Shown: positions 35,891 to 44,086 of the stretch, in pieces
Layout: each line of letters starts with the position of its first letter
How positions within the stretch are numbered: the stretch's first letter is position 1
Source: Fibrisoma limi BUZ 3
GTDB taxonomy: Bacteria > Bacteroidota > Bacteroidia > Cytophagales > Spirosomataceae
Assembly: GCF_000296815.2 (NCBI RefSeq)
Contig: NZ_CAIT01000009.1
Location: 682,001-746,000 of the forward strand
Reading direction: 5' to 3'
Length of the DNA stretch: 64,000 bases
Translations under genes and position numbers: made by a program
Notes under the pieces: generated by a model
Told to the model about the DNA's origin: nothing
The model's database searches: none
The model's input: only the letters and a program-made list of their open reading frames with translations

Positions 35891-36039
35891 AGGTATAGAG
35901 TAAAGATTAAAGGTAAAACAGCAATTAAATCTACGCTGAGTGCAATCAAAAGGAATTATTCTGTGATTTTTACTTAAAAAATTTGTCTAATAATCATAAA
36001 GTTAGCCGTCGACCTGCATGGTAATGCAATCGATACAAA

Positions 36040-36837
36040 CTACTTAAGGGAGCTAAATGAGGGTTTGTCGTCGGTTCGACTAATCCAGATAGACTGGCCG
36101 GGGTGCAGGGGTACGGGGTGTACCTGATCGCCTAAAATGAGCCGCAGACGGCCCTGCATCAATTGAACGTGGGTACCATCGGTGTTTTGGGTAACCCGAA
36201 AATCAGTTCCGAGCGATTCGGCCGTGAGGTCGTTGGTGTGCACCCGAAACAGGTGAGCCGATGACGTATCATTACGGTGCACAACCGAAAAATCAGCTTC
36301 TCCCTGCAGCCACACGGCGTGGGGAGCTTCGTCGGACCATTGGCGAGCGTAACGAATCTGGCTGTTAGGCTGAAGACGTACCGTTGTGCCATCGGGCAAT
36401 TTCAGGGTACGAACCTGCCCGTCCGACGTCCGGACGGTCTGAATGGCCGATCCGTTGCCATATTGCATCCATAGAGCCCAGCCAATAAAGACCACTACGC
36501 CTATGGCAGCCGCTACTGTCCGAAAGAAATACCACCAGCCTACAACCGATCGCACATCGGGCTGAAGCGGCCGGACGTCCTCCATAGTTTGCAGCGATTC
36601 GCGGATACGCCCCCACACGGACGATACCTCGTCGGAGGAAAGCGACGGCAACGCGGGTTGACTTCCCGTCTGAATTAGTTCACGGGCGATTTCAACCGTA
36701 TCGACACACTGAGGATGCTGGGCCAGCCATACCTGCCAAAACGCCACAACCTCCTCGTCGTCGGGGTGTTGCACCCAACGTACAAACAGGTCATCGAGCG
36801 CAAATTCCTCAGCGCTATAACTGGCGTACGGTTTCAT
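36040..36837 (-). CDS. FecR-family anti-sigma factor
   Basis: The 265-residue protein has a short cytoplasmic N-terminal anti-sigma domain, one membrane segment (FFRTVAAAIGVVVFIGWALW, about residues 87-106) and a periplasmic FecR domain (GQVRTLKLPDGTTVRLQPNS, VWLQGEADFSV, VQLMQGRLRLIL). Such proteins relay occupancy of a SusC-type receptor to an ECF sigma factor. It is 149 bases upstream of susC on the same strand, but no sigma factor gene is next to it; the upstream 368 bp are non-coding. The partner must be encoded elsewhere or lost. Confidence 0.9.
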   Translation of the reverse strand: MKPYASYSAEEFALDDLFVRWVQHPDDEEVVAFWQVWLAQHPQCVDTVEIARELIQTGSQPALPSLSSDEVSSVWGRIRESLQTMEDVRPLQPDVRSVVGWWYFFRTVAAAIGVVVFIGWALWMQYGNGSAIQTVRTSDGQVRTLKLPDGTTVRLQPNSQIRYARQWSDEAPHAVWLQGEADFSVVHRNDTSSAHLFRVHTNDLTAESLGTDFRVTQNTDGTHVQLMQGRLRLILGDQVHPVPLHPGQSIWISRTDDKPSFSSLK

Positions 36838-37205
36838 TAGGTATAAGAAAGCTGATCGCTGTGTTGGGAGAAAAGTGACTGGTCGACTACTTCTACTTGT
36901 TTACTTTGAGAGGCCAAACGCTTGCTGAAGGAAGTAGTCAGCCAAATAACTACTTCATAAACAACCACTTTTCAACACAATTCATACAAAACAGGTCACT
37001 GAAACTTAGTTGCTGGTCGGATACAATTAATGACAAACGGCACGTCGTTTTCGTACTAATCCGATTCAGAAAGATTTTATTCCGCAACGTGATAATTAAT
37101 AACCTATAGTTGCGAATATGGTTGAAACTTTACAAAAATAACGAGCATATGCCAGCGACTCTCCATTAAATCGCTGGTCTATGCATCGGCAATGAGGTTT
37201 ACAGC
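36838..37205. other. 368-bp intergenic region upstream of fecR
   Basis: No gene is seen, and no remnant of a sigma factor. GACTACTTC (36885-36893) and GAAGTAGTC (36931-36939) form a 9-bp inverted pair, with a further copy CTACTTC near 36950, an operator-like cluster upstream of fecR. The rest is AT-rich and unremarkable. Confidence 0.4.
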
Positions 37206-38699
37206 TTACCGCTCCAATTTAAAATCCTTCACCAAATCTGGCCGCTCGGCACGGTTGGCAACGGTCCAGCCGGTTAAGTACATCCAGCGAGTCATGTTCG
37301 TTAATTTCTGGATGTTGATTCGTTCGGGCTCGTCCTTTGGCGTATGGTAGTCGGGGTGGAGCAACGACGTAAAACAGATGGCCGGAATGTTGAGCCGGGC
37401 GTAGGGCAGATGATCGCTTCGGAAATACCAGCCCTCCGGATGGTCGGCTCTGTCCCAGAGCGTATCAAGTTTGAATTTAGTTAAACTCTGATTAGCCGCC
37501 AACGCACTGTTAACCAGCGCAACCGAATTTAGATGTGGAGGCTGAGAGCCTAGCAAAGCAGCACTGTCGGGGGCGTTACGGCCCATCATTTCACCGTTGA
37601 GCACAGCCACAATGGATTCCCGCGGCACCGTCGGGTTTGCCGAATAATAGCGCGACCCAAGCAAGCCACGCTCTTCGGCTCCGTGGAAAACAATCAGCGC
37701 CGACCGTTTTGCGGGTTTTTGCGCAAATGCCCGGCCAATGGCCAGCACAGCCGCGCAACCGGTGCCGTTGTCGTCGGCCCCGTTCCAGATAGAATCGCCC
37801 GCTACGGCCCGACGAACGCCGTCGTGGTCCTGGTGCGTACTGAACAGGACATATTCGTTTTTCAATTTAGGGTCTGTACCGGGAATTTTGCCGACGATAT
37901 TAACCGACGGATAATTGAAGCTTTCGACATTGACTACGTTCGTGAACTGTTGGCCGGGCTGTTTGATCCAGTCCAGGACATCGGCCGGTAGCCAGACCGT
38001 AGGAGCCTGCGAAAACACCCGTGTATTCGGCCCACCGGGCAGGTCATAGCGTCCGCGTTCCAGCCCGGTTGTCCACCGCTCGAAGTAGAATTGAGCATCT
38101 TTGTTCGACACCCAGATTACGGCCAGCGCACCGGCCTTAATGAGCTCGTTGGCCCGGCGTGTCATGGTACCGAACAGAAAGCGCCGATAGCTCAGCTCGG
38201 CCGGGGCCGTTCCAGAAAACTCCAGCGCCACAGCTTTGCCCTTAATGTCCACTTTGGCCAGGTCTTCGGGAGTGCCCTGCCCCACAAATACCAACGGCGC
38301 ATCGACCGAAGCAATGGCCGGTGCCAGAATAAACGCATCCTGACCGTGTGTCAGCTTATGGTTACCAATGCTGAGTCGGCTGGTTTCAGTAATGCGTGTG
38401 CGCTGAATATGAAAAAACTGGAAGTACGTCCCATCGTCGCCGGCGGGTTCAAGGCCCATGGCCCGCATCTGTTCGGCGATCCAGACCGAGGCTTTTAGCT
38501 CATCGAGCGTTCCGGCTTCGCGGCCCCGGAAGTGATCGCCCGCAATGGCGAACAGGTCCCGCTTGATGTCGGCCTCGCGGATGGCTGCCCGGTTGTCGGC
38601 AGGTATGGCACTACGTTGGGCGTAGGTTAGTCCGGTTAGTAGTGTTAGGCTGAAGAGCAGTTGCAGAAAGCGTACTGTATGAGCTGAGGTAAATTTCAT
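37206..38699 (-). CDS. M28-family zinc metallopeptidase
   Basis: The 497-residue exported aminopeptidase-like protein has a signal peptide (MKFTSAHTVRFLQLLFSLTL...TYAQ), an inserted PA-like region and the M28 catalytic domain. Zinc-ligand motifs are FSTHQDHDGV, WNGADDNGTGCAAVLAIG, IVFHGAEERGLLGSRYY and the C-terminal LHPDYHTPKDEPE. It likely trims N-terminal residues from peptides in the periplasm. It is followed on the same strand by a 74-bp gap after the lipoprotein pair's convergent side; no operon partner is evident. Confidence 0.92.
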   Translation of the reverse strand: MKFTSAHTVRFLQLLFSLTLLTGLTYAQRSAIPADNRAAIREADIKRDLFAIAGDHFRGREAGTLDELKASVWIAEQMRAMGLEPAGDDGTYFQFFHIQRTRITETSRLSIGNHKLTHGQDAFILAPAIASVDAPLVFVGQGTPEDLAKVDIKGKAVALEFSGTAPAELSYRRFLFGTMTRRANELIKAGALAVIWVSNKDAQFYFERWTTGLERGRYDLPGGPNTRVFSQAPTVWLPADVLDWIKQPGQQFTNVVNVESFNYPSVNIVGKIPGTDPKLKNEYVLFSTHQDHDGVRRAVAGDSIWNGADDNGTGCAAVLAIGRAFAQKPAKRSALIVFHGAEERGLLGSRYYSANPTVPRESIVAVLNGEMMGRNAPDSAALLGSQPPHLNSVALVNSALAANQSLTKFKLDTLWDRADHPEGWYFRSDHLPYARLNIPAICFTSLLHPDYHTPKDEPERINIQKLTNMTRWMYLTGWTVANRAERPDLVKDFKLER

Positions 38700-38773
38700 A
38701 AATCAGAAATGGTACAACAGCACAAGATAACGATTTAAGCGCTATTTCATGGTATTTGTCCTAATTCCTGCCG

Positions 38774-39178
38774 CTATTGAACGGGGCGATATTGCGTGAT
38801 ACGTACTCCATCGTTAAGCTCTAACAGGGAGTTGCTTAACTTTGTAATGGTTGCGCTATTTGGCTGAGCACACAGGACATAATTACAAGGATTCCGTTCC
38901 GAATACCGTAAGAGATTATCCGCCTTCCGAAACTTGCTAGGGAGACAACAAGGATTAATTACCTGTCCATTCTGGCGATAAACAAGTGTACCATCCGGGC
39001 GGTACTCTGTATCGTAGAAAGCATCCAAATCGTACACCATCCAGGCATTATCTCCAATCCGCTTCGTTTGATACATATTCCAGCGTTGATACAGTAAGTT
39101 ATCCGGCCCGATAGCCTGATCTTTCTGACATGCTGAAAGCAGAAAAGCTACGGTTGATAACAAGTAAAATAGTTTCAT
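38774..39178 (-). CDS. Small lipoprotein, tandem paralogue 2
   Basis: The 134-residue product has a lipobox (LSAC, Cys17) and a body with lipocalin-like spacing: NLLYQRWNM, TEYRPDGTLVYRQNG, then the CC-containing motif NPCCLPSKFRKADNLL and a YVLCAQPN stretch. It is related to the gene immediately upstream (NLLYQRWNM/DLLYRTWQL; CCLPSKFRKADNLL/CCSPNRFKRKDNVL). Several Cys residues could form disulphides outside the cytoplasm. Function unknown. Confidence 0.7.
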   Translation of the reverse strand: MKLFYLLSTVAFLLSACQKDQAIGPDNLLYQRWNMYQTKRIGDNAWMVYDLDAFYDTEYRPDGTLVYRQNGQVINPCCLPSKFRKADNLLRYSERNPCNYVLCAQPNSATITKLSNSLLELNDGVRITQYRPVQ

Positions 39179-39179
39179 C

Positions 39180-39620
39180 TTACGGATAAGGTTTATAGAC
39201 GTAGTTACCCAAATAAGGGGTTTTCAACACCAGGCTATCTTCAGTTAATGTTACAATCTCCCAGAAGTCTCCCTGCAACTGGCAGTCAACCAAAGTACAC
39301 TCTTCTCTATTATCAACCTCCGGCACCGGAACTGATTTTACGTCGACGAAGTCCAGTACGTTATCCTTACGTTTGAACCGATTCGGCGAGCAACAAGCCG
39401 CATACCGGCCATTAGCACCGTAAAGAATCATACCGTTTGGCCGAAACGTAACGATAGCCCATTCCGAATTTGATACAGCTACCGTCCGGCCATCTGTATT
39501 GTCGATTTGCGTCAGTTGCCACGTCCGATACAGCAGATCGTTCGACACCTCCGGCTCAACCGGCTGGTGGCATCCGGCCAGGGCGATTAGTATCCCTAGT
39601 CCCATGAGCCAATGTTTCAT
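39180..39620 (-). CDS. Small lipoprotein, tandem paralogue 1
   Basis: The 146-residue lipoprotein (LAGC, Cys17) begins its mature part with VSNDLLYRTWQLTQID, has FRPNGMILYGANGRYAACCSP and a CTLVDCQLQGDFWEIVTL segment. The W-x-L and G-x-YGANG spacing is like small lipocalin-type lipoproteins of Bacteroidota. It is one base upstream of its paralogue, so they are co-translated. Function unknown. Confidence 0.7.
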   Translation of the reverse strand: MKHWLMGLGILIALAGCHQPVEPEVSNDLLYRTWQLTQIDNTDGRTVAVSNSEWAIVTFRPNGMILYGANGRYAACCSPNRFKRKDNVLDFVDVKSVPVPEVDNREECTLVDCQLQGDFWEIVTLTEDSLVLKTPYLGNYVYKPYP

Positions 39621-39691
39621 AACTTTCGCCCGATTTTGAGTAGAAGATCCGCGAATGACTCATTTCGTTGGAATACGTACCATTAACTCCT

Positions 39692-40768
39692 ATGCCTACT
39701 TCCCTTCGCATTGCCCTCATCGGCCCTGGTAAAGTTGCCCACCTGCACGCCAAAGCGGTTTTACAAACACCCGATACCAAACTTGTCGCCGTCTACGGCC
39801 GGACGTACCAGAAAGCCGAAGATTTCGCCAATCAGTATAACATCCGGGCGTACAGCGATATTTATGATATGGTCGATCGCGAAAACGTGGACGTTTGCGT
39901 TGTCTGCACCCCGCACCCCGCCCACCGCGAACCGACCGTTGCGGCCTTCGACGCGGGGGCTCACGTACTGGTCGAGAAGCCGCTGGCGTCGTCACTGGCC
40001 GATTGCGATGCGATGCTGGAAGCTTCCCGACGTAATGGGCGGCAACTCGGCACGATCAGCCAACGGCGGTTCTATGCACCTTCGCTGCGGGTTCGAGAGG
40101 CCATTGATACGGGCAAGATCGGCAAACCCGTACTCGGTACGGTTCAGATGCTGGGCTGGCGGGATGAAGCCTATTACAAGAGCGATCCGTGGCGCGGCAA
40201 CTGGGCCGGCGAAGGGGGCGGTGTACTTGTCAATCAGGCACCCCACCAACTGGATCTACTGCTGTGGTACATGGGCGAAGCCGAAGAAGTGTACGGCCTC
40301 TGGCGGAACTTGAACCACCCTTACATTGAGGTCGATGATACGGCACTGGCTATCGTCAAGTTCAAAAGTGGGGCCATTGGCAATATTCTGGTGAGCAACA
40401 GCCAGAAGCCGGGCATCTACGGCAAGGTGCATATTCACGGCGAAAACGGCGCTACGGTAGGCGTTCAGCCCGATGGAGGAGCCATGTTCATTGCCGGTAT
40501 GTCGTCGATTCTGGAACCACCCATCAATGATCTGTGGACCGTACCGGGTGAAGAAAATCTGCTGGACCAATTCAAAGCCGAGGATACGGAATCGTTTAAC
40601 CAAGTCGATGCGTCGACGTACTTCTTTTCGCTGCAACTCGCCGATTTCTGCGACGCCATCCGGAACAACCGGCCTCCGCTGGTTACCGGCGAAGATGGTC
40701 GGCGCGTGGTAGAACTGTTCTCTGCGATCTATGAATCGACGCGGACGGGGCTGCCGGTCAAACTTTGA
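39692..40768 (+). CDS. Gfo/Idh/MocA-family oxidoreductase (cytoplasmic)
   Basis: The 358-residue NAD(P)-dependent oxidoreductase starts RIALIGPGKVAHLHAKAV and has VCVVCTPHPAHREP and the EKP motif HVLVEKPLASSLADCD. The second domain carries GGVLVNQAPHQLDLLLWYMG with the catalytic His-x3-Asp. No signal peptide, unlike the Tat-exported homologue at 27657. The frame extends to a TTG at 39668; ATG 39692 is preferred. The M48 peptidase gene follows after 12 bases, suggesting co-transcription. Confidence 0.92.
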   Translation: MPTSLRIALIGPGKVAHLHAKAVLQTPDTKLVAVYGRTYQKAEDFANQYNIRAYSDIYDMVDRENVDVCVVCTPHPAHREPTVAAFDAGAHVLVEKPLASSLADCDAMLEASRRNGRQLGTISQRRFYAPSLRVREAIDTGKIGKPVLGTVQMLGWRDEAYYKSDPWRGNWAGEGGGVLVNQAPHQLDLLLWYMGEAEEVYGLWRNLNHPYIEVDDTALAIVKFKSGAIGNILVSNSQKPGIYGKVHIHGENGATVGVQPDGGAMFIAGMSSILEPPINDLWTVPGEENLLDQFKAEDTESFNQVDASTYFFSLQLADFCDAIRNNRPPLVTGEDGRRVVELFSAIYESTRTGLPVKL

Positions 40769-40780
40769 CGTAATACCCCA

Positions 40781-41866
40781 ATGGAAATTGAGGCAAGACT
40801 CTACGCCGGGCGCGTATCACAGGCGCATCCGGCTCACGTCCGGCGTACCGACCAGCTCATCACCATTCGCTACACCGACGAAACCGGAACGGAGCGGATA
40901 GTCGACTGGCCGGTCAGCGCCACCCGACTGGCTGACTGGAGTCCTACCGGGCACACCCGTCTGCAATTCGGGCCGTTTCCACACCAGTACCTCGACATCC
41001 CGGCATCGGCTTACGGGGCCTTTATGCAACAAGGCGCTTTACAACCGAAACCCATACGGCCCGGCGTTGCGCTCTATGCGTTTATGATGAGCCGGGTGTT
41101 TATGTGGCTGCTCGTCGTGGGCGGTTTCCTGGCCGTAACGGGTTGGCTGATCTACGCCTACGCCCTTCCCTTTTTATCATTACGGGCGGCCCGGCTGGTT
41201 CCGATTGAGCAGGAAGTATCGCTGGGAAACGTCATGAGCGAGAACCTGTTCCGAACGAACAGTTTTGCCGTTGATTCCAGCCGAAGCGAAGCCATCAACC
41301 AGTACTGGCGGGCCGCGGGTATCCCGACCCGGTTTCCAATTCGGATTGCGGTCGTACAGAGCAAGGAGGTCAATGCGTTTGCCATACCCGGAGGCCAGGT
41401 TGTTGTGTATTCGGGTATTTTTGAGCGAATGCAGCACCACGAAGAGCTGGCCGCCCTATTGGCCCACGAAACCGCCCATATCGAGCAGCGGCATACGTTA
41501 CAGCAATTGATCCGCAGCGTGCTGACCTGGGGTAGTGTGTCCTTGTTGTTCGGTGATATCAGTGGAATTTCGGCTGTCCTGATCGACAATGCCGACAAAT
41601 TGCTGTCCCTCTCCTATTCCCGTCAGCACGAATCCGAGGCCGATGCGTTTGCGGTCGCCGAACTAGCCCGGTCGGGCATTGATCCCCGGGGAACAACCTG
41701 GCTAATGGCGCATTTGCCGACCGAAGGCGATGTGGTCCCGTCGATACTGCGGTCGCACCCACAAACGGCGGCACGTATTGAGGCAACAAAAACGCTGGTA
41801 GAGCGAACACCCTACCAGCGCGTTGAGAAGCCGGAACTGAACCGATTGTGGCAGTCGATCAAGTGA
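40781..41866 (+). CDS. M48-family membrane metallopeptidase
   Basis: The 361-residue protein has an N-terminal beta-rich domain of about 100 residues, one strong membrane segment (MWLLVVGGFLAVTGWLIYAY, about residues 108-127) and a C-terminal M48 protease domain. The zinc site is HETAH with H229, E230 and H233, and the third ligand is in HESEADAFAV (about E284). M48 proteases (HtpX/Ste24/BepA types) act in membrane or envelope protein quality control. The N-terminal domain is not in typical HtpX. Confidence 0.9.
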   Translation: MEIEARLYAGRVSQAHPAHVRRTDQLITIRYTDETGTERIVDWPVSATRLADWSPTGHTRLQFGPFPHQYLDIPASAYGAFMQQGALQPKPIRPGVALYAFMMSRVFMWLLVVGGFLAVTGWLIYAYALPFLSLRAARLVPIEQEVSLGNVMSENLFRTNSFAVDSSRSEAINQYWRAAGIPTRFPIRIAVVQSKEVNAFAIPGGQVVVYSGIFERMQHHEELAALLAHETAHIEQRHTLQQLIRSVLTWGSVSLLFGDISGISAVLIDNADKLLSLSYSRQHESEADAFAVAELARSGIDPRGTTWLMAHLPTEGDVVPSILRSHPQTAARIEATKTLVERTPYQRVEKPELNRLWQSIK

Positions 41867-41879
41867 GAGCTACACTACG

Positions 41880-42398
41880 TCAGATGGCCGAATCCGGTAT
41901 GGCCGGTGCTGGCTGTTGAGTAGGGTTTTGCGGCTGCTGTTGCGGATACCCCTGGGGTTGCTGTTGAGGTTGCTGCTGTGGGTACCCCTGCTGATACCCC
42001 GGCACACCGGTTGCATCACCATACGGCCGTTGCCCTGGCCCAATGATATCGACTGATGTAATGTAGTACTTGGTATCGCCGTTCCAGGGTAGCCGAAACA
42101 ATTTCTCTTCGTAATGCAGTGTGACGCGCTGCCCTGTCCGAACAGCGTCGGTGATCTGCTTGGCCACGGCTTCATCCTTGACAGAAAAGTCGAAGTACTG
42201 GGGAGTCAGCGAACCAGTCTCGCCCGAAAAGCCGCCAACGTTCAATACGCCTTCGTACGTTTTAAAGACATAGCCACGACGGCTGAATTTTGAGACCGTA
42301 CCGGCGCGTTCGCCATCGCTGTAGCTCCAGCCGGTCATTACGTATAAAACACCAAAAACGACAAGCAGGAACAGTAGGAAATATAATAACCCTCGCAT
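41880..42398 (-). CDS. Membrane-anchored protein with Gln/Pro-rich tail
   Basis: The 172-residue protein has one N-terminal membrane segment (GLLYFLLFLLVVFGVLYVMT), a folded middle (residues 30-125) and a low-complexity C-terminus of repeated GYPQQQPQ units (from about residue 134). Similar small proteins occur in Bacteroidota, sometimes misnamed 6-phosphogluconate dehydrogenase; the role is unknown. The frame runs to 42443 but ATG 42398 starts the membrane segment. It is convergent with the M48 gene, with a 13-base gap. Confidence 0.75.
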   Translation of the reverse strand: MRGLLYFLLFLLVVFGVLYVMTGWSYSDGERAGTVSKFSRRGYVFKTYEGVLNVGGFSGETGSLTPQYFDFSVKDEAVAKQITDAVRTGQRVTLHYEEKLFRLPWNGDTKYYITSVDIIGPGQRPYGDATGVPGYQQGYPQQQPQQQPQGYPQQQPQNPTQQPAPAIPDSAI

Positions 42399-42528
42399 GG
42401 AATCAGTTAGTTTGTTTGCGGAATGGAACGCACAAATGAACAAAAAATGCGTTGATGTTCGCCAGGATAAACCGCGAACGGGCCGATTTGTTGGCTACGT
42501 ATGTCTCCGGAGTGTTCCCGTTAGTGCC

Positions 42529-43773
42529 TCACTTTGCCCGAATGGCAATTACCGGGTCCATTCGGGCGGCCGTGAACGCCGGGAGTATCCCGGAGATTAC
42601 GCCGATGATGCTCGATACGCCCAGGCCCAGCATAATATTGCCGATTGACAGTTGAATATCCAGGCTACCTAACTGCACAAACGACAGCAGATACACCAGG
42701 AAGATGCCGACCAGTCCGCCAACCAGGCTCAGCAGCACAGCCTCAAACAGGAACTGAAACAGGATAAAGTAATTCTTGGCCCCGAGCGATTTCTGGATGC
42801 CAATGATGTTGGTGCGCTCCTTCACGGACACAAACATGATGTTGGCAATACCAAAGCCGCCAACCAGAATAGAGAAGCTGCCAATGACCCATCCTGCCAG
42901 CGAGAGTACCGCGAAGATGCCGCCGATCGCTTTCACAATGGCTTCCGGGCGGTTAATGGCAAAATTGTCATCCTGAGCTGGTTTCAGGCTTCGCCGGGAT
43001 CGCATCAGCCCCCGTATTTCGCCTTCCAGATCCTGCAGCCCTTCGTCCTGCTCGTAGCCTTTGACAACGATGGTGATGCTTGGGTTAAACGACTGGAACA
43101 GTTTGGCGTATGTACCGTAGGGAATGATACACCGGCGATCGGGTGGAATCCGGCTGAATTCGACCAGACCGGTTCCCCGCTTTTCCTGAACCCCGATGAC
43201 CACAAAGTTCAGTCCGCCAATCTTGACCGTCTGCCCAATTGGATCCTGGCCGGGGAACAGGGTCTCGCCAATCTCGTACCCAATGATGACTACGTTACGG
43301 GCTCCCTCCTGCTCCTGCGGGGTGAAGTAACGGCCCTGCTCAACGGCGACTTCGCTGGTCTGGTTGTATTCGTAGGTTACGCCGAGGATTCGGGCGGAAA
43401 TACTGCTGTTGGCCCGTTTGACCGTAATGCCATCCCGACCGCTCATGGCCGCCACCGCCCGCGCATTTTCCAGCCGTTCGGCCAGCGCCCGGTAGTCTTT
43501 GTAGGTGGGCTCGGGCCACTGAAAATACTTCCACCAACGGTACTCACCGCTGAATTCGAACGGCCACTTTTGTACGTAGATTACGTTGCTGCCCAGAAAA
43601 TTCAGGCTGCCCCGGATGTTGCGTTCCAGCGAATCGACCAGCGTAAAAACGGCGATAATGGCAAAGATACCGACCGTTACGCCCAGCAATGAGAGCGTCG
43701 TACGGAGCAGGTTGGATCGGAGTGCCTGCCAGGCAAACCGAAAACTTTCCAGAACTTGTCGGAGCAATCTCAT
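42529..43773 (-). CDS. FtsX-like ABC transporter permease (MacB type)
   Basis: The 414-residue permease has an N-terminal membrane helix (LLRTTLSLLGVTVGIFAIIAVFT), a large periplasmic MacB-like domain and three C-terminal helices (IGSFSILVGGFGIANIMFVSVKERTNEIG-type signature, written here as KERTNIIGIQKSLGAK). These permeases pair with an ATPase to drive efflux or lipoprotein transport, but no ATPase or membrane-fusion protein is adjacent. The frame extends to 43821; ATG 43773 is preferred. Confidence 0.92.
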   Translation of the reverse strand: MRLLRQVLESFRFAWQALRSNLLRTTLSLLGVTVGIFAIIAVFTLVDSLERNIRGSLNFLGSNVIYVQKWPFEFSGEYRWWKYFQWPEPTYKDYRALAERLENARAVAAMSGRDGITVKRANSSISARILGVTYEYNQTSEVAVEQGRYFTPQEQEGARNVVIIGYEIGETLFPGQDPIGQTVKIGGLNFVVIGVQEKRGTGLVEFSRIPPDRRCIIPYGTYAKLFQSFNPSITIVVKGYEQDEGLQDLEGEIRGLMRSRRSLKPAQDDNFAINRPEAIVKAIGGIFAVLSLAGWVIGSFSILVGGFGIANIMFVSVKERTNIIGIQKSLGAKNYFILFQFLFEAVLLSLVGGLVGIFLVYLLSFVQLGSLDIQLSIGNIMLGLGVSSIIGVISGILPAFTAARMDPVIAIRAK

Positions 43774-44086
43774 CTGAACTTTTTTACTGACTGAACGACG
43801 CGTGGTACAGCCACATGACAAAAAAAATGCTTTATTCGTTTCAGTCCATATTCTTTCGGACAGAAAGCCAATATGGAAGGATGGATGGCAGGTATCTTAG
43901 CGTTGGCAATACATTCTTTCGCTAGACGCTACAACAACCAGTTAGTTAAAAAATAAGTACGTATGGCAGAATCGCGTAGCTTAGTGGATTCAAAACCTAA
44001 CCAGTAGCCAGTTCCAATTTACGTTAAAATCTGATTTCGTCTTCCCTCATCTTACGGTCGACAGCTCTTACGTAGCCCAACATAGT
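43774..44086. other. 313-bp spacer upstream of ggt
   Basis: The only structure seen is a hairpin at 43845-43877: TCCATATTCTTTC pairs with GAAAGCCAATATGGA, with a two-base bulge. A 14-codon frame (43963-44007, MAESRSLVDSKPNQ) is present but unsupported. No clear -7 box for ggt is seen. Confidence 0.4.

Noticed and set aside
36897-37109. 70-codon frame in the gap upstream of fecR, checked as a possible sigma factor
   Set aside because: The composition is random-like and there is no sigma-70 region 2 or 4 motif.
43963-44007. 14-codon frame MAESRSLVDSKPNQ upstream of ggt
   Set aside because: Too short to judge and lacks any supporting signal; chance occurrence is likely.
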